Counted from the first letter of the stretch, positions 24,948-32,790 are shown. The stretch: 64,000 bases of DNA from Leptofilum sp041748655 (GCA_041748655.1 JBGTCV010000107.1:62001-126000), one strand, 5' to 3'. Program-made: numbers and translations. Notes: generated by a model not told the origin, from the sequence alone.

Positions 24948-25757
24948 ATGCGCCTACCCACTAACCCCTTCGCCCACCAGGGCGGCGTTGTCGTGCTGGC
25001 CCATCGCGGCTGGCGCGGCCACTATCCGGAGAATACGATGCTGGCCTTCTGCAAGGCGGCCGAGCTGCCGATTGATGGGCTGGAGATCGACATCCACCAA
25101 ACGGCCGATAACGTGCTGGTCGTCTGCCATGATGAGACAGTGGATCGGACGACGGAGGGGAACGGCCGTATCCAAAACTACACCCTCGCTGAGCTGCAAC
25201 AGCTGGATGCCGGGTACCGCTTCACCCCCGACGGCGGGCAGACTTTTCCCTTTCGCGGGCGAGGGATTACCATTCCCACGCTGGCCGAGGTGTTTGAAAC
25301 GTTTCCCAACCTGTGGCTCAATATCGACATGAAGCAGGAGACGCCGAGTCTGGTCCAGGCGTTTACCGACCTCATCCGCCAACACAACGTGGCTCACCGG
25401 CTGTGCGTCGGTTCGTTTAGCAACAAAACCGTCGCCGAATTTCGCCGCGCCTGTTCGGAAGTGGCCCGCACCGCTTCCCATGTCGAGACGGTGCGCTGGT
25501 TTGTGCTCAGCAAACTGCGGCTGGATCGGCTTTATTGGGGTAAGGGTCAGGTGCTGCAAATCCCTGAAATAGATCCGGACAGCGGCTGGCGGCTGGTGAT
25601 GCCCCATTCCATCCGCGCGGCGCACCGCAACAATATCGCCGTGCACGTCTGGACGGTTAACGAGCCAGCCGACATGCAGCGCCTGATCGACATGGGGGTC
25701 GATGGGCTGATTTCTGACTTCCCCGACCGGGCGCTGCGGTTGTTAGGACGGTTGTAG
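24948..25757 (+). CDS. Glycerophosphodiester phosphodiesterase, cytoplasmic paralogue
   Basis: 269 residues with the same GDPD motifs as the gene upstream: LAHRGWRGHYPENTMLAF, LEIDIHQTADNVLVVCHDETVDRTT, LNIDMKQETPSL and a closing GVDGLISDFPDRAL. There is no signal peptide or membrane anchor, so this copy should act in the cytoplasm. The HQGGEW/HRGWRG difference and overall identity suggest an old tandem duplication. A repeat of the ACCATTAACC family separates the two. Confidence 0.87.
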   Translation: MRLPTNPFAHQGGVVVLAHRGWRGHYPENTMLAFCKAAELPIDGLEIDIHQTADNVLVVCHDETVDRTTEGNGRIQNYTLAELQQLDAGYRFTPDGGQTFPFRGRGITIPTLAEVFETFPNLWLNIDMKQETPSLVQAFTDLIRQHNVAHRLCVGSFSNKTVAEFRRACSEVARTASHVETVRWFVLSKLRLDRLYWGKGQVLQIPEIDPDSGWRLVMPHSIRAAHRNNIAVHVWTVNEPADMQRLIDMGVDGLISDFPDRALRLLGRL

Positions 25758-25758
25758 A

Positions 25759-25806
25759 TAGTGGTCGGTAATCAGTAGGTCGGTAATCAGTAGGTCAGTA
25801 ATCAGT
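25759..25806. repeat. GTCGGTAATCAGTAG direct repeat
   Basis: Three near-identical copies of GGTCGGTAATCAGTA in tandem between the GDPD and Nudix genes; GTAATC family. Confidence 0.8.
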
Positions 25807-25839
25807 TTGGGTTTTAATGATTACTGGAGGGCAGGCGAT

Positions 25840-26247
25840 ATGCGGGAACGGGTGAGTTTGTATATTTATGAAAACGGCCGTCTCCTCGTGTTCAAGCGAA
25901 TTCGGGAAGATCGCATTCACCATGTGGCTATCGGCGGCGGGGTAGAACCGGGGGAAAGCATTCTTCAGGCGGCGCTGCGGGAAGCCAAGGAAGAGACCAA
26001 CTTCGACATTGTGTTGGGTCCGCGCCTCTGGGTGCGCGAGCTGGAAGATGAACACCGTGAACATGCTTACCTGGTTACTGAGTTCAGCGGCGAGTTGGCG
26101 CTAGGTGGCCCGGAGCTGGAACGTCAAACGTCCACCGATCAACACATTTTTCAATGGGTCCCCCTCAAGGAAATACCCAAGCTCGATTTGTATCCTGGAC
26201 CGCTGACGCCCCAACAAGTCAACCTGATTCAGCAGGCCTTGCCATGA
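25840..26247 (+). CDS. Nudix hydrolase
   Basis: 135 residues with a complete Nudix box near residues 30-53: GGGVEPGESILQAALREAKEET, with the RE..EE metal-binding glutamates. It cleaves a nucleoside diphosphate linked to another moiety; the substrate is unknown. ATG 25840 is preferred over one 11 codons earlier because GGAGG lies 9 nt upstream. Its stop overlaps the ATG of a Tat-signal remnant. Confidence 0.85.
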   Translation: MRERVSLYIYENGRLLVFKRIREDRIHHVAIGGGVEPGESILQAALREAKEETNFDIVLGPRLWVRELEDEHREHAYLVTEFSGELALGGPELERQTSTDQHIFQWVPLKEIPKLDLYPGPLTPQQVNLIQQALP

Positions 26248-26315
26248 AGCTGACGCGGCGCGATTTTTTGAAATGGATGGCTGGAGGAGGTTATGATGCA
26301 ACACTTTATTTGTAA
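26244..26315 (+). pseudogene. Remnant of a Tat-exported protein gene (signal peptide only)
   Basis: A 23-codon frame begins MKLTRRDFLKWMAGGG and soon stops. TRRDFLK matches the twin-arginine consensus exactly, so this is the start of a lost Tat-exported protein. Its ATG overlaps the Nudix stop (ATGA), and its GGAGGAGG glycine codons now act as the ribosome site of the MBL gene. An intact short peptide is a less likely alternative. Confidence 0.55.
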
Positions 26316-27111
26316 GACGTGTGGTACGCAGTTCCCGGCAACGGCCGTTCCCCCCACCAACTGCCCCATTTGCGACGACGAGCGGCAGTACATTGGCTGG
26401 GAAGGGCAGCAGTGGACCACGTTGGCGGCGCTGCAAAAAGATTACCAAAACAAGATTACAGATGAGGAAACCAATTTAACTGGCATTGGCACCACGCCGG
26501 GATTTGCCATTGGCCAGCGGGCGCTGCTGGTGCAAACGGCGCAGGGTAATTTGCTGTGGGACTGCATTACGCTGCTGGACGAACCGACCAAGGAAGCCGT
26601 CAACCAGTTGGGCGGCATCGACGCGATTGCTATTTCCCATCCCCACTACTACTCGTCCATGATTGAGTGGGCTCACGCTTTCGAGGCGCCGATCTACCTG
26701 CACGCCGCCGACCAGCAGTGGGTGATGCGGCCCGATCCGGCCATTCAGTTCTGGGAAGGGGAGACGAAAGCGTTGTGGGATGGCCTGACATTGATTCGCG
26801 GCGGCGGTCATTTTGCCGGGGGCACCATGCTGCATTGGCCTGCCGGAGCCGCCGGGGCGGGGGCGCTGCTGACCGGTGACATCATTCAGGTGGTGTCGGA
26901 CCGGCGCTGGGTGAGCTTCATGTACAGCTACCCCAATTTGATTCCGCTGCCAGCGAAGAAGGTGCGGGAGATTGTAACGGCCGTTTCTCCCTACAATTTC
27001 GACCGGATTTACGGCGCTTGGTGGGGTCGGGTGGTGATGGAAGATGCGAAAACGGCCGTTACCCGCTCCGCCGAACGGTACATCGCCGCCCTATCTGCCG
27101 ATCGTCGCTAA
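26293..27111 (+). CDS. Metallo-beta-lactamase-fold protein with N-terminal zinc ribbon
   Basis: 272 residues. The start is a rubredoxin-like zinc ribbon, CKTCGTQFPATAVPPTNCPICDDERQY (C-x2-C...C-x2-C). The remainder has the size and order of an MBL domain: AIAISHPHYYSSMIEW (an SHPHYYS version of HxHxDH, lacking the usual Asp-His), RGGGHFAGGTMLHW and LLTGDIIQVV. The changed motif suggests a different metal site or loss of hydrolase activity. GGAGG precedes the ATG pair at 26293/26296. Function unknown. Confidence 0.75.
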   Translation: MMQHFICKTCGTQFPATAVPPTNCPICDDERQYIGWEGQQWTTLAALQKDYQNKITDEETNLTGIGTTPGFAIGQRALLVQTAQGNLLWDCITLLDEPTKEAVNQLGGIDAIAISHPHYYSSMIEWAHAFEAPIYLHAADQQWVMRPDPAIQFWEGETKALWDGLTLIRGGGHFAGGTMLHWPAGAAGAGALLTGDIIQVVSDRRWVSFMYSYPNLIPLPAKKVREIVTAVSPYNFDRIYGAWWGRVVMEDAKTAVTRSAERYIAALSADRR

Positions 27112-27132
27112 TAGACAATATCGGAAATAAGA

Positions 27133-27215
27133 GTTTATCCACAGATTAACGCAGATTTCGCAGATTTTTTGCTTTTACTCTGCGTCAATCTGCGAAATCT
27201 GCGGATTATTTTTTG
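27133..27215. repeat. GCAGATTTCGCAGATT inverted repeat
   Basis: CGCAGATTTCGCAGATT and inverted ATCTGCGAAATCTGCGG flank a short spacer. Family members: 29506-29578, 30086-30124, 58875-58915. Confidence 0.85.
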
Positions 27216-27257
27216 ACATAACGTTAATTCCAATAATGTCTAATAAATGGGATTTTC

Positions 27258-27322
27258 ACCGTGGAGGACGCGGAGGACACGGAGTTTTTTGTTCTCTGCG
27301 TCCTCCGCGCCCTCGGCGGTTT
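27258..27322. repeat. GGAGGACGCGGAGGACACGG inverted repeat
   Basis: CGTGGAGGACGCGGAGGAC and inverted CTGCGTCCTCCGCGCCCTCGG form a hairpin just after the beta-propeller gene; GACGC family. Confidence 0.75.
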
Positions 27323-27327
27323 GTTTT

Positions 27328-27999
27328 TTAAATGAGGCGGGTGCGGTGCAGCTTGCGCTCGGCGACGTGGCTGAGCCAGAGGTCGTTGCCGACCCAGGCC
27401 AGCCCCATCGGCAAAAAGTTGAGGTCGTAGCGGGCCTGCTCTGCCCCGGTGGACGGGTCCAGCCGTAAAATGGCATATTTTTGCTCATCGCTTTCCCAGT
27501 TGAACTGCTCGTAGAGCGAATCGAAACTCATGGGGTAGGCGATGCCCAGCCAGAGAGAGCCATCGTGAAACGCCAGGCCGCCTCCGGCGACCGGCACGGG
27601 CAGGGTATTTAGCACGTCGCCGCTGTCCCGGTCCAGTTGGAACAGCTTGCCGCGCTGCTGCGACGTGGCCCACAAATATTTCCCGTCCCAGGCGACGCCA
27701 GCCAGCCAGCCGTGCTCCCAGACCATAATCGTCTGGTCGAAGTCGTTGGTTTCTGGATTGATGCGGCGCAGGGTGCCGCCGTCGTGGAGAGACTGCCAGA
27801 GGGAACGGCCGTCCCAGGTCACCCCACTCAAATTGCCCGGACAAACCAGAACCACGTCATTTTCCATCGTGGCGGGGTCGATCCGGTAAATTTTGCCGCC
27901 GGAGAAATCAGAATTCCAGAGGAAACGGCCGTCGTAACACAAGCCAACCGGCCCCCGCCCTGGTGCCGCAAAACTTTCGATAATTTCAACTTTGCCCAT
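27328..27999 (-). CDS. Beta-propeller protein
   Basis: About 223 residues made of repeats with the pattern GxxWDGRxLWxxxxxxGxLxRIDPxTG (VGLCYDGRFLWNSDFSGGKIYRIDP; GVTWDGRSLWQSLHDGGTLRRINP; GVAWDGKYLWATSQQRGKLFQLD). This is a six-bladed propeller resembling glutamine cyclotransferase or SMP-30 folds. No signal peptide when started at 27999, which has AAGGA in front. A longer reading adds 24 residues translated from an upstream CACAGAG repeat and is rejected. Role unknown. Confidence 0.72.
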   Translation of the reverse strand: MGKVEIIESFAAPGRGPVGLCYDGRFLWNSDFSGGKIYRIDPATMENDVVLVCPGNLSGVTWDGRSLWQSLHDGGTLRRINPETNDFDQTIMVWEHGWLAGVAWDGKYLWATSQQRGKLFQLDRDSGDVLNTLPVPVAGGGLAFHDGSLWLGIAYPMSFDSLYEQFNWESDEQKYAILRLDPSTGAEQARYDLNFLPMGLAWVGNDLWLSHVAERKLHRTRLI

Positions 28000-28017
28000 T
28001 GAATCCTTCCATAAAAA

Positions 28018-28100
28018 ATGACACAGAGAACACAGAGCTTTTAGAGAGCAGAGAAAAAAAATCTGTGTCATCTGTGAAATCTGTGGATATTTTTACAACA
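28018..28100. repeat. ACACAGAG / CTGTGAAATCTGTGG repeats
   Basis: ACACAGAGAACACAGAG, then inverted CTGTGTCATCTGTG and AAATCTGTGGAT; related to the CAGAGG phrase in the GT39 gene. Confidence 0.7.
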
Positions 28101-28150
28101 GATGCGACGCACTTCATTGTGGATTAAACATTAATTTGGGTAATAAACTT

Positions 28151-28265
28151 GTCATGCTGAGGTCCTCCGAAGCATCCCGCCCGCATGAGAATCAAAGAAG
28201 CCTCGGTTTGGGTGAGGTTTCTGCCATTGGCTCCTTGCGGGATTCTTCACTTCGTTCAGAATGAC
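28151..28265. repeat. GTCATTCCGAGG-family repeat (diverged copy)
   Basis: Begins GTCATGCTGAGGTCCTCCGA and ends inverted TTCACTTCGTTCAGAATGAC. It is the same family as the cluster at 52690-53215 and part of 47228-47290. Confidence 0.65.
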
Positions 28266-28357
28266 AAAATCGCTAGCTGATTATTATCTTAAACTCCCAA
28301 AAAGTGCGTTGTACGTGTGGCAATACGGCCGTCATTGTACTTCAGCCCGCCACAAAC

Positions 28358-28390
28358 AAAAAGACGCACACTTACCGTATGCGCCTTTTT
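28358..28390 (-). terminator. Rho-independent terminator after aroF
   Basis: On the minus strand AAAAAGGCGCA pairs with TGCGTCTTTTT around a short imperfect centre, 36 nt after the aroF stop. Confidence 0.8.
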
Positions 28391-28425
28391 GCGGAGGAAG
28401 AACAGATATCTGCAAAATTTAAGGT

Positions 28426-29466
28426 TTAGGCAGGTACTTTTTCGGCATCAGGTACATCCCGACCTACGGCTTGGGCAATCGCTTTCATTTCGCGCACCAG
28501 CTGGGCAAACCGTTCTGGCTTGAGCGATTGCAGACCGTCTGACATCGCCTCTTCGGGGCGAGGATGTACTTCTATAATGACACCATCGGCCCCGGCGGCG
28601 ATGCTTGCTTTGGTGACGCTTTCCACATATTCCCACTTGCCCGTGCCGTGGCTGGGGTCGGCGATGATGGGCAGATGGGTGAGCTGCTTCAGCACCGGGA
28701 TGGCGTTGATGTCGAAGGTGTTGCGGGTGTACCGCTCAAAGGTGCGGATGCCGCGCTCGCACATCATCACACGCGTGTTGCCGTGGCTCAGAATATATTC
28801 GGCACACATCAGCCACTCTTCGATGAGGCTGCTCATGCCCCGCTTGAGCAAAACAGGATGCTGCGATTCGCCTACGGCGTGCAGCAGGGCGTAATTTTGC
28901 ATGTTGCGTGCCCCGATTTGCAGGATGTCGGCATACTCACAGACTAGGGGGACCAGGCTCGGCTCCATCACCTCGGTGATGATGGGCATGCCGGTTTGCT
29001 CGCGGGCTTCGGCCAGATATTTCAACCCTTCTTCCCCCATCCCCTGAAACGAGTAGGGTGAGCTGCGCGGCTTGAACGCCCCGCCGCGCAAAATGTGCGC
29101 GCCCGCTTCCTTGCAGGCGTGGGCCGTCTCGATAATCTGGCTGCGGCTTTCTACCGAACACGGCCCGGCCATGATAATGAGGTCTTTGCCGCCGATGACG
29201 TGGCCGCCTACGGTGAACTGCGTGTCGTTGGGCTTGAACTCCCGGCTGGCAATCTTGAACGGCTTCAAGACGGGCACCACCCGTTCTACGCCAGACATTC
29301 GCTCCAGCTGGTCCCGGTTAATCACCCGATCATCTCCGATGACGCCGATGATGGTGCGTTCGCTGCCGGTAGAAAGGTGAATTTTAAAGCCTAAATCTTC
29401 GGCCCAGGAGATAATCCCGGACTTTTCTTGCATACTTGCGTTGGGCTGCATGACTACGATCATCAT
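28426..29466 (-). CDS. aroF: 3-deoxy-7-phosphoheptulonate synthase (type I-beta DAHP synthase)
   Basis: 346 residues: an N-terminal ferredoxin-like regulatory domain (MMIVVMQPNAS... about 1-75), then the DAHPS barrel with IIMAGPCSVES, LRGGAFKPRSSPYSFQG, LQIGARNMQN, LLKRGMSS and IADPSHGTGK. It condenses phosphoenolpyruvate and erythrose-4-phosphate, the first step of aromatic amino-acid synthesis. The gene is second in a minus-strand operon after chorismate mutase, which is preceded by a Tyr/Phe-rich leader peptide and terminator, so it is probably attenuated by Tyr/Phe supply. A repeat sits between the two genes; a terminator follows. Confidence 0.93.
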   Translation of the reverse strand: MMIVVMQPNASMQEKSGIISWAEDLGFKIHLSTGSERTIIGVIGDDRVINRDQLERMSGVERVVPVLKPFKIASREFKPNDTQFTVGGHVIGGKDLIIMAGPCSVESRSQIIETAHACKEAGAHILRGGAFKPRSSPYSFQGMGEEGLKYLAEAREQTGMPIITEVMEPSLVPLVCEYADILQIGARNMQNYALLHAVGESQHPVLLKRGMSSLIEEWLMCAEYILSHGNTRVMMCERGIRTFERYTRNTFDINAIPVLKQLTHLPIIADPSHGTGKWEYVESVTKASIAAGADGVIIEVHPRPEEAMSDGLQSLKPERFAQLVREMKAIAQAVGRDVPDAEKVPA

Positions 29467-29505
29467 TAATCTATCCTTTTATTCAGAGTTGGTTCAAAAA
29501 ATAAA

Positions 29506-29578
29506 TAGACATCAAAGATTACGCAGATTTAGCAGATGGAGAAATCTAATAAATCTGCGTAATCTTTGATAAAAACTA
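29506..29578. repeat. CGCAGATTTAGCAGAT inverted repeat
   Basis: CAAAGATTACGCAGATTTAG and inverted AATCTGCGTAATCTTTG form a long hairpin in the aroH-aroF intercistronic gap. Confidence 0.85.
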
Positions 29579-30052
29579 TAAAGCAGCTGCCATCACCTTG
29601 ACCATCGCTTCCATTGCGTTCATCTGGCGGGGGCGGATGGGGGGCAGGTTTTGGCGGTCCGGGCGCAAGGACTGGGCGTCGCGCAGGTAGACGTGGACAA
29701 TTTCTTTGGCGCTGCGGCTGGTGTTCCAATGAATCAGCACGCGGATGCACATGGCCAGGCCGCCGGACACGGCCATCTCGTGGCCACACAGCAGGGCGAC
29801 ATCCCCCCAGCCAATCTGGCGGGCGGCCAGGGCGGGGTAGGTGGCGTTGAGATCGGCCGTGGTGGTGAAGTAGACGCTGGCGATGTCGTCCGGGTGCATC
29901 TCGTTGCGCTTGACGATGACCTGGAGCAGCTCCCGCGTGGCGGCGAGAATGGCTTCTTCCGTGTTTTCCTGAACGGTGACGGCCCCACGGACGCCCCGGC
30001 AGGCGGTGGGCTGTTGATAGTCTGAACTGCTGCTGATTCCGTTTGACTGCAT
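29576..30052 (-). CDS. aroH: Chorismate mutase (AroH class)
   Basis: 158 residues. After a short unstructured start the AroH-class signature CRGVRGAVTV appears, then NTEEAILAATRELL, SVYFTTTADLNATYPALAARQIGW, the CGHEMAV segment and the typical IRVLIHWNT and HVYLRDAQSLRPD. It converts chorismate to prephenate, the branch to Phe and Tyr. GGGGAAG lies 5 nt before ATG. First structural gene of the attenuated aromatic operon; the leader region lies at 30188-30379. Confidence 0.92.
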   Translation of the reverse strand: MQSNGISSSSDYQQPTACRGVRGAVTVQENTEEAILAATRELLQVIVKRNEMHPDDIASVYFTTTADLNATYPALAARQIGWGDVALLCGHEMAVSGGLAMCIRVLIHWNTSRSAKEIVHVYLRDAQSLRPDRQNLPPIRPRQMNAMEAMVKVMAAAL

Positions 30053-30085
30053 TTTTTCTTCCCCTTGATTTTGGCTCTACCGAAA

Positions 30086-30124
30086 AATCCGCAGATTTCG
30101 CAGATGACGCAGATTTTCACGCCA
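30086..30124. repeat. CCGCAGATTTCGCAGATGACGCAG repeat
   Basis: A single-arm copy of the GCAGATTT family between the attenuator and aroH. Confidence 0.7.
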
Positions 30125-30187
30125 GGATAACTCTGTGATCTCTGTCTTTATTCCGCAGGGCCATTTTTAATGATTCCGATCCATAAA

Positions 30188-30220
30188 CAAAAAAAGACGC
30201 GGCTTGTTGGGCCGCGTCTT
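30188..30220 (-). terminator. Attenuator terminator of the aroH-aroF operon
   Basis: On the minus strand AAGACGCGGC (30220-30211) pairs perfectly with GCCGCGTCTT (30203-30194) around ccaacaa, followed by TTTTT. It lies 35 nt after the leader-peptide stop and about 140 nt before aroH, where a terminator makes sense only if it can be bypassed. Confidence 0.88.
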
Positions 30221-30254
30221 GTTGGTTTTTGTGTCGTTTTTGCGTTTACTTCTT

Positions 30255-30341
30255 TTAGCGCGAAACGACCGCCCTGCAACAATTGCGGCGGGTGGAGCTG
30301 CTAAAAAAGTAAAAATAGAAGTAAACAGGTTGTTTCAACAT
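30255..30341 (-). CDS. Aromatic leader peptide (Phe/Tyr attenuator peptide)
   Basis: A 28-residue peptide beginning MLKQPVYFYFYFF: seven consecutive codons (TAC TTC TAT TTT TAC TTT TTT) call for Tyr or Phe. It starts 10 nt after a TATAGT box, so its message is nearly leaderless. Downstream come a GC-rich hairpin, the terminator and then aroH-aroF. This is the layout of pheA-type attenuation: ribosomes stalling at scarce Tyr/Phe-tRNA would prevent the terminator. The remainder (SSSTRRNCCRAVVSR) overlaps the first hairpin. The role is inferred; no peptide of this sequence is known to me. Confidence 0.85.
   Translation of the reverse strand: MLKQPVYFYFYFFSSSTRRNCCRAVVSR
30269..30291 (-). promoter_or_regulatory. 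Pause/anti-antiterminator hairpin in aro leader
   Basis: CCGCC (30291-30287) pairs with GGCGG (30273-30269), extended by GCAA/TTGC with an AG bulge. Alternatively TTGTT and GGGC from its 3' side (30282-30271) can pair with the GCCC-AACAA at the top of the terminator, a candidate antiterminator. The first arm lies where a ribosome stalled on the Tyr/Phe codons would mask it. Confidence 0.6.
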
Positions 30342-30350
30342 GATGGGCGC

Positions 30351-30379
30351 ACTATAGCAGTTCAAAACCATATCGTCAA
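30351..30379 (-). promoter_or_regulatory. Promoter of the aro leader
   Basis: TTGACG (30379-30374) and TATAGT (30356-30351) on the minus strand, spaced exactly 17 nt. The transcription start is expected within a few bases of the leader-peptide ATG. Confidence 0.82.
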
Positions 30380-30468
30380 GGTGTGAATTTGGGGAATTTG
30401 GAAATTGGGGGGGATTACGGCCGTTTTCCAGGCATCTACCCCCTTCGACCATAGCGTTGTTCCCTTTT

Positions 30469-31236
30469 TCAATTTTGTGCGGCCAGGACGAGCAGGCGGC
30501 TGCTGGTTTCGTCGTAGGGGGATTGATCATAATCGCCCCAGAGGTTTAGCAGCTTGTAACCGGCTTCTTGCAGCAGCAGCTCCAGCTGGTGCGGGTAGCG
30601 GTAATGGTAGGTGGCCTGGGAGACGGTGCGGTGAACCGGGCCGCCGTTGGGGGCGGATACGTCGTAAATCCAGGTGATGTGCAGGGTTTGAACGGCCGTA
30701 TCCAACCGATTACTGGCCAGATGGACAATCAACTCCCCCGTTTCTGGGTCTGTCAGCACGTTTTCCAGGCTCAGCAGGGCATCCTCTGGCGTGTTGGCAA
30801 GGTCTACCGGATTGGCGAGATCGATGAAGAGACGGCCGTTTCTTCCCAAATAGCCCCGCGCCCGCCGCAAAGCGGCCACGGCCTGCGCGGTGTTTAGATG
30901 CAGCAGCGTGTTGTAGGGAATGATGATCAGGCCAAATCGAGGCGCGTCGGGCAGCACAAAGTTGGTCATATCTGCCTGGTGCAGGGTGATTCGCTGCTGA
31001 ACGGCCGTATCCACCAACGCCGCTCTGGCCCGGGCTCGATCCAGCATTGCCGTGGACGAATCCAGCCCGGTGACGGAGTGCCCCGCCCGCGCCAGCGGCA
31101 GCAGCAAGCGACCAGAGCCACAGCCCAGCTCCAGCGCCGGGCCATCGGTTTCGGCAGCTAATTTGAGGATGAGGGGGAAATCGGCCGTCAGGCTGGCGTG
31201 GGTTAAATCATAAAAGCGGGCAATTGGATCATACAT
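30469..31236 (-). CDS. Class I SAM-dependent methyltransferase
   Basis: 255 residues with the Rossmann methyltransferase motifs: motif I ALELGCGSGRLLLPLA near residue 35, acidic end of strand 2 VTGLDSSTAML, then ITLHQADMTNF and FGLIIIPYNTLLHL. The start is typical (MYDPIARFYDLTH). The methyl acceptor is unknown. A TAAAAT box ends 6 nt before the ATG with no Shine-Dalgarno, so the transcript is probably leaderless. Confidence 0.83.
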   Translation of the reverse strand: MYDPIARFYDLTHASLTADFPLILKLAAETDGPALELGCGSGRLLLPLARAGHSVTGLDSSTAMLDRARARAALVDTAVQQRITLHQADMTNFVLPDAPRFGLIIIPYNTLLHLNTAQAVAALRRARGYLGRNGRLFIDLANPVDLANTPEDALLSLENVLTDPETGELIVHLASNRLDTAVQTLHITWIYDVSAPNGGPVHRTVSQATYHYRYPHQLELLLQEAGYKLLNLWGDYDQSPYDETSSRLLVLAAQN

Positions 31237-31284
31237 GCGGCTATTTTACACAACCTCCCGGTTTTCAACCGCCGTCAGGTTGCC

Positions 31285-31482
31285 TTAATCTGCCAAAATC
31301 TGCTTTACGCGACCCACCGCGCCGCTTTGCAGGCGCACCTTAATGCCGTGCGGATGCGTGGCCGATTTGGTAAGGATCGCCTGCACCGCACCTTCCGTCA
31401 GTTTGCCGGTGCGCTGGTCTTGCTTTAGCACAATCGCCACCTGCTGGCCAATTTTGATGTGGGATCGATTGGTTCCGTTCAT
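31285..31482 (-). CDS. YwbE-like small protein
   Basis: 65 residues: IKIGQQVAIVLKQDQRTGKLTEGAVQAILTKSATHPHGIKVRL...GRVKQIL. This matches the YwbE/DUF2196 family, found widely in bacteria, whose role is not established to my knowledge. The start MNGTNRSH at 31482 is favoured; an upstream extension of 29 residues has an unrelated composition. Confidence 0.75.
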   Translation of the reverse strand: MNGTNRSHIKIGQQVAIVLKQDQRTGKLTEGAVQAILTKSATHPHGIKVRLQSGAVGRVKQILAD

Positions 31483-31593
31483 CGTCAATCTGTCCTGAAA
31501 ATAAAGAATGCAGGTAGCGCAAGCAGGAGACAAGCTACGCCAAACAACCCAACAGGGCGCCATTCGCATTCCTCATTTGTCGTTTCTTTGTTC

Positions 31594-31797
31594 TTATCCA
31601 GCGATGGGCGTCAATTTAACGGCAAACCCCAAAGTCGTTAAGGTCTTGACCGCCCGTCGCCTCTGGTCTCCTTTGTTCCGTTTGACAAAATAATCACCAC
31701 CCAGTTCCTGGAAGGTGGCCGTGGGGTCTTTCATGAGATGATAGACGATTTGCAAGATGGGTTGATGAAAATCTTTTTTGGTTCTGGCTTGTCCAGG
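31594..31797 (-). pseudogene. C-terminal fragment of an IS110-like transposase
   Basis: A start-less frame of 67 codons reads ARTKKDFHQPILQIVYHLMKDP, FQELGGDYFV, and RAVKTLTTLGFAVKLTP before a stop. It resembles the C-terminal end common in transposases of the IS110/IS1634-like kind (HPIL.IVYH..K....ELG.DYF...ALG..V.L.P). The upstream part is missing, so this is a dead fragment; the family name is tentative. Confidence 0.55.
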
Positions 31798-31968
31798 TTA
31801 AGAGAAATCTGTTGATTTTCAATTATCGTGGTGTGCCGCCGCCGGTGAACTCTCTCTTGTTAAATTGAGAATTGCTCTATTTGTGCAACGTTGCTGAGCG
31901 GGGTAAAGTTCCCCTACGACAAGCAGACAAAAAGATGCCAGCAACTTTGGCAGGTAGTCGAAATTTTT

Positions 31969-32790
31969 ATGTCAAGCAGTAAATTGAGTGAACAACTAAA
32001 AAGAAAAATCATGACCCATTTGGGCGTGGCCGAAGCCACCCCTTCGCTGGCGCTGCTGGAAAAGCTGCTGGCTGCCTACTACTGCACCGTGCCGTGGGAG
32101 AGCGCCTTTCGGATTGTGCGCCGGGCGGAGACGGCCGTTCCTACCCCGCGCTGGCCCGATATCTTCTGGCACGATGCCCTGACGCGCGGCGGCGGCGGCA
32201 CCTGCTTCGAGAGCAACTACGCCTTCTTCGCCCTGCTGCAAGCGCTGGGGTACGACGGCTATCTCACCATCAACAACATGGGGGACTCCATTGGCTGCCA
32301 TACAGCAATTGTGGCGCGGCTGGATGGGCAAAAGTGGCTGGTGGACGTGGGTATGCCGCTGTACGCACTGCTGCCAATCAGCAACCGAGGGGCGATGCAC
32401 CGCAGTTCCCCTTTTTTAAACTACACGGTACGACCAGACGGCCGTTCCCGCTACCAAATTGAACAGCGCCCCCACCCTAAACCCATCGCCTTCACCCTGG
32501 TCGATGAGCCGGTGGACGATGACACCTATCGCGCCGCCACCACGACTGATTACGGCGACAACGGGCTGTTTCTCGATTTTGTCATCATCAACAAGGTTGT
32601 GAACAACCAGCCGTGGCGCTTCAACATGGCAGAACGGCCGTGGCGGCTCAACCGCTTCGGTTGGGGCACTCGCTTTGACACAGAGATGACGGGGGATATA
32701 CCAACGGCCGTTGCCGAACATTTTGGGCTGGATACGGCCGTTGTCCAGCAAGCATTTAACCTTACCCGTCACAACTATCCCAATAATTGA
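31969..32790 (+). CDS. nat: Arylamine N-acetyltransferase
   Basis: 273 residues. The Cys-His-Asp triad fits the NAT family in motif and spacing: RGGGGTCFESNYAFFALL (Cys near 79), GCHTAIVA (His near 110) and WLVDVGMPLYALLPI (Asp near 125). It moves an acetyl group from acetyl-CoA to arylamines or similar acceptors. An upstream in-frame ATG would add 26 residues of non-family sequence and is rejected. No clear ribosome site is seen. The next gene follows after 7 nt. Confidence 0.83.
   Translation: MSSSKLSEQLKRKIMTHLGVAEATPSLALLEKLLAAYYCTVPWESAFRIVRRAETAVPTPRWPDIFWHDALTRGGGGTCFESNYAFFALLQALGYDGYLTINNMGDSIGCHTAIVARLDGQKWLVDVGMPLYALLPISNRGAMHRSSPFLNYTVRPDGRSRYQIEQRPHPKPIAFTLVDEPVDDDTYRAATTTDYGDNGLFLDFVIINKVVNNQPWRFNMAERPWRLNRFGWGTRFDTEMTGDIPTAVAEHFGLDTAVVQQAFNLTRHNYPNN

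Noticed and set aside
28000..28071. 24-residue extension of the beta-propeller protein
   Set aside because: It is the translation of a CACAGAG repeat; AAGGA before 27999 marks the start.
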